Both the position numbers and the translations under genes were made by a program. Shown here one piece after another: positions 43,446 through 53,230 of a stretch of DNA of 64,000 nucleotides (position 1 is its first letter; every line of letters starts with the position of its first letter). The stretch spans positions 868,001-932,000 of the forward strand of contig JAETXT010000013.1 in the NCBI GenBank assembly GCA_019188255.1. Direction: 5' to 3'. The DNA is from Verticillium longisporum (Eukaryota; Ascomycota; Sordariomycetes; Glomerellales; Plectosphaerellaceae). The notes beneath the pieces were generated by a model. It ran no database searches and had not been told where the DNA came from. It saw only the letters and a program-made list of their open reading frames with translations.

Positions 43446-46400
43446 TCACATCAGTAAATACAGCGCCCGGACGCCTTTTTCTGCCGCCGCGATATGCCAT
43501 GGCCTCACGTCCGTCTCCCTATCCACCATGCCCCTGGCCCGTGCCAAGGTCCCAAGGCCACGGAAATAGTTGAGCATCTCCCTGAGCAGGGCTTCAAGAG
43601 CTCGAGGGTTCCCATCTGTGTGTACAATGTTGACCTCCATGACGACTGGGGGGTCCTCAACCTTGGTTCCACCCCGCTTGACGAGGTAGCCACTGATGAG
43701 AGAGGTGCTTAGCTCTCCGGGCGCGGTCGAGTTACCCAGTCTGTGGGATAACACGGCGCCCCAAGTCTGGTCGGTTACATCGACGAGAATTGCGTCGCCC
43801 TCGGCTGGTTCTGCCACATCCGCCCCACCTGGCGTACTTGTCGGCGTGCTGGCATTTGCCTGGCTGCCGTCTTTCATGGGTGTCGAGGGGTTGCCGATCT
43901 GGTCCGGGGAAACAGTTGATGGCTGAGGGGTGGAAACAGGGGTGGTGTAGAACGACGTCGAAGCTGTAGGCGGGACCTTGACCGCTGGAGGGACGAGCTG
44001 CAACGAAGGGCTCGTGTCGACCGTGATGAGCGTCAAGCTGACCGATGCCTGCTGCTCCGTCTGGGCCAAGCCTACCCAGAAGTCAATCTCACTTTGGTCC
44101 ATGCACCCGCATTTAGTAATGATGATACGCCAGTGCACCTTCCATCGAGAGATAAGGTCATGAGTCGTCTCCCAAATTTCATGTGTGACTTCGTTCAACG
44201 AACTTGACAATGACTTGCCCTTTCGACCGAGATTGTATGACGCCGTCATTTGCTGACTCCCACGGTTGTCCGTCCAAGCTGCCGTGATCCACCTTTCGTC
44301 AACGCTTTGTGCATATGCTATGTGAATGCAGGTATTTTCGTGCATAAGCGAGGATGACCCTGTGTTATTGAGCCTGAAATCGATGTTCCGCGGCAAGGTA
44401 TGCTCGAGGAGGATGGCAGGCGCAGGCATAGGCCCCCCAAATATAGTGCATCGGTCGTATGTCTCCAGCGCTAACTTGATGAGGTCAATAGGTAAAGCCG
44501 TTGGCATTCCAGAGACTGCTGTCAAAAAATCCAACGGTAGAAGTTGCAGCACCAACTCGTTTGATGGAGCAAGCCTCTTGTCGGCAAGGGCCTTCTTATG
44601 CAGTTCGAAGAGCTGCTGGAAAGCTGTGCAAGCTTCGACGATCGACTCTGGATGACTTGGTATGTAGACGATGAAGACAACAAAGTTCTTCTCACGAGCC
44701 TCAAGGGAAAGCAGACTCTGGTTCAGGCTGTCCATGCGATCAGCCAAGCTTGAGCCGTGCATTGCTCCATCAACCGTTGGTGTGCCAGTCAAACGTTCTT
44801 CCTCCCACGGCACGAGCCCGCCTGTTGTATGACCACTCTCGCCGTTGACAATGTCGAATCCTCCCAGCTTCAGGAACTCATACGTGTTCCTTATGCGCCC
44901 CAGAAACGTCGTGGCGAAATCGGAGAGACCGTTTAAATTAGGAAACACGCAAGCGGCAGTAATATTCTTTGCCCCTTGAGACGGGCCCAGACCAAGGGTC
45001 TCCCAGAATGAGATGGTCGATGGCAGAACAGACAGCTTGGAGTCAAGGCGCCTGATCTCTAGATGAGGCGGAGGGATTTGGAATAGATAGTTGGGCTTTG
45101 GAGGTTCAGCGTTCGGATCTCGAGGAGGCACTGGTCGAGGCTGAGCTCTACTGGGAGGTCCAAGGAGGGGGACATCGGACGCTTCGATCAGCTCTCGGAA
45201 TTGACATTGAGTTGAATCTCCCAGAGCAGCAGGTATAGCTTGCTGCAGTACTAGAGATAATGCTCTGGAAAGAGATGCTAGTTGGCGGCGGGTTTCGGGA
45301 GCGACAGGGGAGTTAAAGGTCGCCGACTGTGCATCACGCAAACAGAGATTGCCAGAAATCGCCTGTTCGGTGAGAATCTGAGAAACAGTGATGATGTCGT
45401 CATCTTGGAGTGATAGCTGGCTCAAAAGAGGCTCTGGATCGTCAAAGTATTTCGCAACAGCGACTTCAGGAACCTCGAACCTGGCAATCCTAGGCAACTC
45501 CAACGCCAAAGATGGATCCGAATCCTCCACTACGGATTCGACATCTCTCAACGACGTCACGTGTGACACCATGTCGTCCTCAAGATTCAGTCTCTTGGTG
45601 CTTGCCTTGAAGGGCGAGGTTGGTTCCTCCATCAAATCGGGCGATTCGTCAACGTCGGACTCGAGGCTCATGTCATCAGCGTCCGAGGACAGCTCTTCGA
45701 TTTTATCCGGGCTCGCTTGCAGACTACTGTTTTCCAGGCCATCAGTGATGCTGCGGATGCGCGCATTTGTGTTGTCCGTTCGAAAAGGTTTGCGATGCAA
45801 CTTGCTATGTCTTCGTAGGTAATCTGTAGTTGGAGGCTTCTTGAGGCTGAGGCTCGTGTCTGATTGTGTAGGTGTCCATCGGCAGGCAAAACGACCTCCT
45901 TGCTCGTACTTTTTGCTTGCTAGAGGAAGTACAGGATCAAACTCGATGCTGTCAAAAACGCTGCCTTTGCGTGCTGTTACTGTAGAAGGGCTTCCAAGAG
46001 ATTGGTTGTTGAGACGGCCGAGAGACGCCCGAACCTTCTTGAACACGGTGGCTGGGTCAAAGGGGCTAGGCTCTCGCTTGTTGCTAAGAGCCTTTGAAAT
46101 GTCACTAGTCGGGCGTCCCCTTGTCTCGTCATTCAGTGTGCTCCGGGCGTGTCGAAGTTCCGGCTTGGTGAAAATTGGCGCTTCCATCTTCGGTTTCGTC
46201 TCCTCAGAAATCTCGTCAATAGTAGGTGGTAAGATATCTGCTTGTGACAAAACTGGCTCAGGCGTTGTCGTCGGGAGGCTCGTCATCGTCGTGTCAGGCG
46301 CAGACATATTGAGGTCCAGAGGATTATTGTCATCATCTTCATCGAAGAAACTGAAGTCTGCGTCCGTGATGTCTGTGTCGCCAAACATGTCCGGGCCCAT

Positions 46401-48119
46401 GTCTCCAAAAAGATTGCCATCCCCCTCGAAAGTCGAATCAACTCGATCTCTCTTAGTGTCGGTTTGCTCCCAGCTATCGGGTTCGGTATCTGCCATGACT
46501 ACCGCGTTGACCATGGGTGCATCGCCATCTACAGGCGCAGCGACCGACGAAGGCGGCCCAGGGCTCGAGGTTACGGCATCTGCCGCTGGTGCGGTGAAGA
46601 TGCCAAGTGGATTCTGAACAGCGTCCGGCGGCGTGGGATACATGGCGCTGGCGGCAGCAGCATTGGCTGCACGTCTAGGGTCCATCGGAAACTGATCAGT
46701 TGGCTGAGGAGCAGCGGGGGCTTGGGCTTGAGCCTCCTTCGCAGAGGCAACCGCCTCTCTTGCTTTGCGTCGCTGAACAATGCTTTCCTCCCTCTCAGTG
46801 CCGGACTGAAACCAGGTCTTGACTTCCGTCAGGGAGTCGGCTGCCTCCTTCGATGCCAGCGCTATATCAGTCCTTTCGCTCTGGTTGGCCTGTGGATCCA
46901 CAGATCTCTTTCTAAAACAAAGAATCGAAGGCCATGAAAAGATCATAGGCGGTGACGAATTCCGCACCGGCGTTCCTCTGCCTTCAGCTCGAAGGTCTAC
47001 AGGCTTCCGAGGAGAGAGTTGAAGTGCGACCCACGTACAATTTTGCAAAGTATGCCCGGATAAGCCCCAGCCTTTCAGCATGCCGGTGCATATCTCTCTC
47101 CATTGTGATGACTTTGCGTCTGGTTCGGGCCTGGGTCGCCATAAACGTGTGTCTGGTGTTTGCCCAATAGTGTCAGCATAAGGCAGAGCACCATTCGCAA
47201 GTCCCATGTAGCTCCCGAGAACTCCAAAGGGTGCTGCCAATACTTGACTAGACAGAGCCGCCTGGCCTGTACCAGGAACTTCGTGCATAGATATCAGACC
47301 TTCACTCAAGACCAGCGAAAAGCTTATGACCAGGGTGCCGTTGGTTGTCAGATAGATCCGGAAGATTCCAAGGACAGCTGTCTCGGTCCCTGAGGCGTTC
47401 TTCGACTCTCCTTGTCGAATGATCTTGGAGTTCAACAAGATTGTACAGTGGTTCAGCGGGATAGCGGCTAAGCTCCTACAGATTGGCGACGATACAATGG
47501 AAAGCATGGCGCTGATGAATTGCTCGTACGCGATCTTGACAGTAATGGATATCTTGCTATCTGATGACGTTATTGGCGTTGGCTTTCCCTCAGGATCAGA
47601 AGAGCTAGGCGTGGCCGTATTGGTGTTGTCGAATGAAGAGGCATTTCTGAGCGTTGCATCGGGCACGGAACCATTGAAAGCAGGATGGGTCGGTGTGTTG
47701 GCGGCGGTTTGCCTTTGCCCAATAGGTCGGCTCTTGAAGAGATGACCGGGTTCGAAGGACCCTTCATCAGTGAGCACCAGGTTGAAGCCAGCTACGTCTA
47801 ATGAATGGTCCAAGGCACCCCCCTCCTCAGTATGAGCTGTCGGCTGCGTCGCATCGTGTCGTGGGATATAGAAGTGCCATAAGGCGCGGCGACTGGTGTC
47901 GAAATGTGCTACACGGCCAGCATCTCGAAGCGATTTCTCGATAGTTGGTGCAATCGAAGCAAATGCTTGCGCCTGCTCGGGTGCCGGTTCGTACAGTTGA
48001 TAAGCGATTGACGAAATACCTTTCTGTGCGAGAAATGTTAGCCATGCCAGATGTACAGCAACCAGCAAGCGGGCCCTTACAATCAAGAAGATATTAGTGC
48101 CATATTGGCTCGTGTCCAT
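43446..48119 (-). CDS. MED13: Mediator subunit 13 (CDK8 module)
   Basis: The large scaffold of the Mediator kinase module (Srb9/Ssn2), linking Cdk8/cyclin C/Med12 to core Mediator in the nucleus. Exon 1 is 48081..48119 (13 codons) and exon 2 is 43446..48023. The 57 bp intron is in frame, so the raw frame reads through it. Its removal joins FLI to KGISSIAYQLYEP, the expected family start. The protein is 1,538 aa. The N-terminal Med13 domain (about 1-400) includes WPSILCF and a V-x-T-W-F motif. A long acidic and Ser-rich linker follows, with a stretch of consecutive D and N residues. The C-terminal Med13 domain runs to the end (ALYLLM), with HDLISRWKVHWRIIITKCG. It shares a divergent promoter with ENP2. 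Confidence 0.93.
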   Translation of the reverse strand: MDTSQYGTNIFLIVRARLLVAVHLAWLTFLAQKGISSIAYQLYEPAPEQAQAFASIAPTIEKSLRDAGRVAHFDTSRRALWHFYIPRHDATQPTAHTEEGGALDHSLDVAGFNLVLTDEGSFEPGHLFKSRPIGQRQTAANTPTHPAFNGSVPDATLRNASSFDNTNTATPSSSDPEGKPTPITSSDSKISITVKIAYEQFISAMLSIVSSPICRSLAAIPLNHCTILLNSKIIRQGESKNASGTETAVLGIFRIYLTTNGTLVISFSLVLSEGLISMHEVPGTGQAALSSQVLAAPFGVLGSYMGLANGALPYADTIGQTPDTRLWRPRPEPDAKSSQWREICTGMLKGWGLSGHTLQNCTWVALQLSPRKPVDLRAEGRGTPVRNSSPPMIFSWPSILCFRKRSVDPQANQSERTDIALASKEAADSLTEVKTWFQSGTEREESIVQRRKAREAVASAKEAQAQAPAAPQPTDQFPMDPRRAANAAAASAMYPTPPDAVQNPLGIFTAPAADAVTSSPGPPSSVAAPVDGDAPMVNAVVMADTEPDSWEQTDTKRDRVDSTFEGDGNLFGDMGPDMFGDTDITDADFSFFDEDDDNNPLDLNMSAPDTTMTSLPTTTPEPVLSQADILPPTIDEISEETKPKMEAPIFTKPELRHARSTLNDETRGRPTSDISKALSNKREPSPFDPATVFKKVRASLGRLNNQSLGSPSTVTARKGSVFDSIEFDPVLPLASKKYEQGGRFACRWTPTQSDTSLSLKKPPTTDYLRRHSKLHRKPFRTDNTNARIRSITDGLENSSLQASPDKIEELSSDADDMSLESDVDESPDLMEEPTSPFKASTKRLNLEDDMVSHVTSLRDVESVVEDSDPSLALELPRIARFEVPEVAVAKYFDDPEPLLSQLSLQDDDIITVSQILTEQAISGNLCLRDAQSATFNSPVAPETRRQLASLSRALSLVLQQAIPAALGDSTQCQFRELIEASDVPLLGPPSRAQPRPVPPRDPNAEPPKPNYLFQIPPPHLEIRRLDSKLSVLPSTISFWETLGLGPSQGAKNITAACVFPNLNGLSDFATTFLGRIRNTYEFLKLGGFDIVNGESGHTTGGLVPWEEERLTGTPTVDGAMHGSSLADRMDSLNQSLLSLEAREKNFVVFIVYIPSHPESIVEACTAFQQLFELHKKALADKRLAPSNELVLQLLPLDFLTAVSGMPTALPIDLIKLALETYDRCTIFGGPMPAPAILLEHTLPRNIDFRLNNTGSSSLMHENTCIHIAYAQSVDERWITAAWTDNRGSQQMTASYNLGRKGKSLSSSLNEVTHEIWETTHDLISRWKVHWRIIITKCGCMDQSEIDFWVGLAQTEQQASVSLTLITVDTSPSLQLVPPAVKVPPTASTSFYTTPVSTPQPSTVSPDQIGNPSTPMKDGSQANASTPTSTPGGADVAEPAEGDAILVDVTDQTWGAVLSHRLGNSTAPGELSTSLISGYLVKRGGTKVEDPPVVMEVNIVHTDGNPRALEALLREMLNYFRGLGTLARARGMVDRETDVRPWHIAAAEKGVRALYLLM

Positions 48120-48942
48120 GTCGACGGTGTGATGCGGGTTCAAGGTGTCGATTTGGCGACATCAAGATCCCCGCCGTGACTTGCGTCTCGTCTCTGCGGT
48201 TCCTCCAGGCACAAGTAACCCTATGAGGGGTCACTCATGCAGAACGAGACTTGGAGAAGACGGATTCCGTGCGAAAATTTGTGTTTGAAATGTGTGTAGA
48301 GGGTTTGCTTCCGAATCGATTCTTGGAGACGCCCGACGCCATCTCAGCGAGCCGAGTCCAAGCCGAGATGGATCGAGGTAGACCAGCAAGTTGTCCGGGC
48401 TCAGCAAAGGGCAGAGTTGAGCAGAGTTGTCGACGGAATGCTGTAAGTTCTTATCGTATCCGTTTCAAATCCAATTCATGGCAATGGCTGGGATGATGGT
48501 GATGCGCCGTCGAGGGTCGACGTTCGCGAGCTGGCTTGGCTACCTCAGCGAGCTGAGTCCAGAGGATGGTCACGTCCGCCGCGTTAGGTACGGCTTGAAC
48601 TGCGACTGGAAGGCAGGGACCATTTGCAACGAACAGCAGACCCCTGTCCTCCACAAACTCCACCGCGCAGCGGAGGAGCCCGCATCATTGAGACCGTGCT
48701 GCCAATCACCTCAGACTTGCAAAGCTCGGTCAGCAGAGCCGCTAACGCATCCTGACCCTTGCCATGAGCGGGGCCTCACCGAGGTGCACTTATCTTATCG
48801 GAAGTTTTTTCTACAACCCGAAGGTCGTGGCTGGTCCCTCCGCAAAATCTGGCTAGCTTTGGCAGGTGAACTTCTCTTTCTGTATAATTTTTTGCGACCT
48901 TGGGGTTCAACACCATACGTCTGGTGATAGTCTATCGTCGAC
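48120..48942. promoter_or_regulatory. Divergent promoter region, MED13 / ENP2
   Basis: 0.8 kb between two divergent housekeeping starts. No further gene is recognised. Specific sites are not resolved. Confidence 0.5.
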
Positions 48943-50903
48943 ATGAAGCTCACGAACCCGGGCACCGTCCCGGTTTACACCATCTCCGGCGCATCGACTG
49001 CCAGGCCCCTTCCCGACTGGCTGGCGCGTCTGGAGAAAGCAATCGCGAAGAATGATCAGAAGTACCAGAAACGTGTTGAGCTTCTGCAGGAATTTGAATT
49101 CGAGGAGGCAAACAACTGCATTGCAGTCAGAGAGGACGGCGAGTGGTCGGTCAGCGCAGGAACATACAAGCCTCAGATCCACGTCCACACTCTTTCGCAA
49201 CTTTGTCTGTCTTTTGCACGCCATACCGAGTCCTTGACTGAGAAGCTCGCCATTCTTTCTTCCGATTACTCCAAGACCCTCCTCCTACAAACCGACCGAC
49301 GACTCGAACTACACACACCGATGGGACTTCACTACGACATACGCATTCCCCGATATGGCAGAGACTTGGTCTACGATAGGCAATCAGCCGAGGTCTACGT
49401 TCCTTCCGTGGGTGTCGACTCAGACGGGTTCGGCGAAGTGTTCCGTCTCAACCTTGAGGTTGGAAGGTTCATGAAGTCGTTCCAGGTTGATGTCGGCGGG
49501 GACGAGCCTGGCGCCGGCTTGCAAGGAAGCATTGGCGCCGGCAGTGTGAACACGGCGGCCATCGCCGAGAGATCACACGGACTGGCTGCGTTTGGCACAT
49601 CAATCGGCACTGTCGAGTTCTGGGATCCGAGGTCAAAGTCGCGTGTCGCCCTTCTGTCCAGCCAAGAGGGTGGCATTACAGCACTTGACTTCAGCAGCTC
49701 TGGGTTGTCGCTAGCCACGGGTTCCGCGAATGGCATGGTGCAGCTATTCGATATGCGCCGACCTATTCCCCTCCTTTCGAAGGATCAAGGTTATGGCTTC
49801 CCGATCAAGAAGTTAATTCACATGACGACCGCGTCTCAAGAAAAGAAGGTCATGTCGGCGGATAAAAGAATTATCAAGATCTGGGACGAGCTAGATGGCG
49901 AGCCGTTCACTTCCGTCGAGCCCATCGTGGATCTCAACGACGTGGCCTGGTGCAAAGACACAGGCATGCTTCTCACCGCGAATGAAGGTTTGTTTCAAAC
50001 ACAAAGTCTATTGATCCGAAAGCTAGCTGACACTCCCGGCCAGGCCAACAGCAACACTCGTTCTTCATCCCCAGTCTCGGACCCGCCCCGAAGTGGTGCT
50101 CCTTCCTCGACAACATGGTTGAGGAGATGGCTGAAGAAGTCCCCACGGAAACCTATGATAACTACAAATTCCTTACCCTCGCCGAGCTCAAGTCTCTCAG
50201 CTTGGCCCATCTCATCGGCAAGACCAATCTGCTCCGCCCTTACATGCACGGTTACTTTGTCGCCTCGAAACTGTACGACCAGGCCCGCCTCATCGCAAAC
50301 CCGTACATCTGGGAGGAGGAGAAGACGAAACGTATCAAGGAGAAGGTGGAGAAGGAGCGCGAGAGCCGCATCCGCGGCAAGAAGAAGGTCAAGGTCAACC
50401 AAAAGCTCGCCGACAAGCTCCTTCAGCGCCAGGAGAACAGAGAGAAGGTGGATGTCGAGGCCGGCATGTTGGGCGACGACCGTTTCGCCAAGATCTTCGA
50501 GGACGAGGCGTTCCAGGCCGACGAGACGAGTCGCGAATACCACCAGCTCAACCCCAGCAGCACACCATATGCGCGGTCTGGAGCGCCTGTCAGGGATTCT
50601 CAGGGCAAGGAGGACGATTCCAACGAGCCTTCCCGGCAGCCGAAGCAGACCCCAGCGGATATTGTCATGAGGGTTTCTTCGTCGTCCAAGGGCAATGGCC
50701 CGAAGGACACAGCATTGGGGTCCCGCTCACAAAAGTCGGGCAGGGTGTCCAAGGTCCGCGGGGATGTTGTGGGCGAGCGACAGGTCAGCTTTGTGCCGGC
50801 ACCAAGACACAAGAAGAAGCCCCAACAGTTCGATTCGGAGCCGAGGGAGAAAAAGTCTGGTCCGAGGAGGAGCGCGAGCTCCAACACTTTCAGGAAACTC
50901 TAA
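48943..50903 (+). CDS. ENP2: ENP2/NOL10 ribosome-biogenesis WD40 protein
   Basis: A nucleolar WD40 protein of the small-subunit processome. Exon 1 is 48943..49987, a 56 bp intron has a GTTTGT donor, and exon 2 is 50044..50903, giving 634 aa. WD40 repeats occupy about residues 50-340 (YKPQIHVH, SSDYSKTLLLQTDR, ATGSANGMVQLFDMR). The conserved WCSFLDNMVEEMAEE and LRPYMHGYF blocks follow. A NUC153 motif lies at about 493-520 (DDRFAKIFEDEAFQADETS). The C-terminus is a Lys/Ser-rich nucleolar tail. Splicing turns the apparent frame change at 50.0 kb into continuous family sequence. Confidence 0.94.
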
Positions 50904-51054
50904 ATTCAACGCCTAACAAGAATACCCAACGGCCATGTTTTACACAATGGAGGTTCCTCAAAAGCTCTCTGCACCAGGCTACCGTCGAGCTGCTGAGTTC
51001 GTGAACGCGCCAAGGGACAGGTGAATCCTGACAGCCAAGCTTCCCTTATGAGCC

Positions 51055-51592
51055 CTATTTCCTTCCCCACTTCTTCTTGTCCTTCAACTGCAACTCTATC
51101 GCCATACCCTTCTCCAGGTCTTCGGGCCGGAGTCGAGGAGTCGGCGGTACATCATCAAGCTTTGTACGGCCGCGGCGGGACCTGCCGAGGGAATCCTTGA
51201 CCTCTTTGGGAAATTCGGTTCGACGAGGTGTAAGAGCTGTGACAACCTTACGCGCCGACCGGCGAAGGTTTTCTCTGATTTTCCACTCGCGCTTTTTGGC
51301 GACATAGAAGAGAACGGCCATTCCGACTGTCATGCGTCAGAGCTGCGGTTTCGCGTCTGCCAAAATGGAAGGAAGACTTACTGCCGAGGGCGGCGATGAT
51401 GGAAACCACAACAATGATGGCGATCAAGGCCTCTTCGGAGATGCTGATTGCACCAGAGCTGTCGCCAGAGGCACCAGCCTCGCTATCAACGGCATGATCT
51501 GCGGCCCCGGAGTTTTCCTGACCGCTCGCACCATCGCCGTTATAGTAATCTTCGGTGGCGAGAGGGAAATCGTGCGATGTTTGGGATGCCAT
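51055..51592 (-). CDS. Small single-pass membrane protein, unknown function
   Basis: Two exons, 51382..51592 and 51055..51326, with a 55 bp intron, give 160 aa. The N-terminal half is acidic and Ser/Gly/Ala-rich. One membrane segment lies at about residues 55-79 (IAIIVVVSIIAALG, continuing GMAVLFYVA). The C-terminal half is strongly basic (KKREWK, RRSARK, SRRGR) and ends in Lys-rich KDKKKWGRK. The charge pattern suggests N-out/C-in topology. The frame extends upstream to 51775, but the added part lacks features. I do not recognise the family. It is convergent with ENP2. Confidence 0.7.
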
Positions 51593-53230
51593 GATGTATC
51601 GGCAAGATGTGAGGACAAGGGTGTAAGACTTGGATGTTTGTATGATACCGTAACGAGGGGACGGTTGGTAGACGGCCTTGTCGAGCAATTTGCACAGCAA
51701 ACCCCGTACGACAAAGTAGATAGATGGAACGATACCCGGTGCAAACGAGAGCGGCCCAGCTGTCGGTATATACAATCCAAAGTCTTTTGCTCAAGCCGTC
51801 GGCTCATCCAGATGTTCTTCAACCAAGCCAGTCAACCCCATGTCTGCCATGCGGTCACTAGGTGCCCCTGACCAGCCTGTCACCCCACCTCGTTCCATGT
51901 GATGGGCGCATGCAGGTCTCTTCCCACGTATCGTCCCCGAGACGATATCGTCGCTTTACTCGTTTCGTGAGAGGATTGGCTCGTAGACAGTGCTTGTCGA
52001 GACAAGTGCCAGTGTGCCGTGATGCGTTCATTGGTGGTGGTGATCACTCGAAGCGCCGGCATGCGGCGCCTCTGGGCATGCACCCCTGAAGGGACCCACC
52101 AATCAGCAGATTGGTGCCTTGATGGGCGCCTCCAGGATTCAGACGTCGTTCGCTTTTTCCGCCGTCACATCTTTGCTCACTCATGCACCGCCGAATCAGT
52201 GCACGCGAGGAGCATGGCGAGCTGCAGTCCTGGTGGGGTTTCTTAACGGCAGTGATATCGCTGGCCGATCAATAGCGCCGGTGCACGACGTGGGCAACGG
52301 GCACTGCACTGCTTTTCTCAGTGTGATGGGCTGTTGTGATGGGTCTAACGACGTGCTGTCGCCCTGCATCTGGCTCCGAAGTCATCACAGCATTGTTGTT
52401 GACCTTGTCACACCGTTAATGCTGGTACAACTGACTGCGCCCTGCCTTCGTCCGATGATAGAGTTGATATCTCGCTCGTTCGGCAGCTTTGGACATTTTT
52501 GGGCTGTATCATTTACCGCCCGGCTCGCTGGCTCCTGGAGACTGGTAGAGCTGCTTGACACGTCAAAAGTGTTGCCAAGTTTGTGTCCGCCCACACGATC
52601 CCTGTCTTGTGTGCTGATGAGCGGATTGCCGAACCGTGGGAGTGGTCGCGACTGGTAGGAACATGACTGCCGAGGGCCGCATTGTTGCAGTTACGCCATT
52701 TCGCAAGATGCAGTATTGTCTGCACTTGATCAATGCGCCTGTACACGGCGGTGGAATGGAAGCAGGCGCATATGACAGTATCAGTCATCATCGCTTCCAA
52801 TACATAATCTTTGACAGTCATGCCTCGATCGAGCATCTGCGTACTTACCTCAATAGGTACCTTAATCACAGCTTTCGGTATCAACATTGGCAAAAGGCAC
52901 CCAAAGCAAGTGCAACGGCCCAATGCTGTGGCCAGCAGGGTGATGAGATGACGGCAGCGTCACCCCACATGAACGTCCGTTTGGCAGCAGCTGCCCTTAC
53001 CATTATCTGAGTGCTTGCCGTCTACACTGAAAACAAAGCGGCAAGTGCCTTACAAAGGCCGATCTTGAAATTGGCAAGCAAGTGGCAGCTTCCTCTCCTT
53101 AGGTACTTCCTCCTCAGTCATTACAAATGGTTGCAAATATTGGCTTTGGGGTGCTGGAACGTGGCTTCCCTGACAATCCGCGCAGGACGAAGACGAGGAG
53201 TGACACCAGGATTTTTTCCACTCTCGTGAT
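51593..53230. other. 1.6 kb divergent intergenic region
   Basis: Upstream of the small membrane protein and of the coiled-coil gene. Short frames only; no gene recognised. Confidence 0.5.

Noticed and set aside
46870..46960. Possible in-frame intron in MED13 (GTGCGG...TTTTAG)
   Set aside because: The segment encodes the conserved W-P-S-I-L-C-F motif of MED13, so it is coding.
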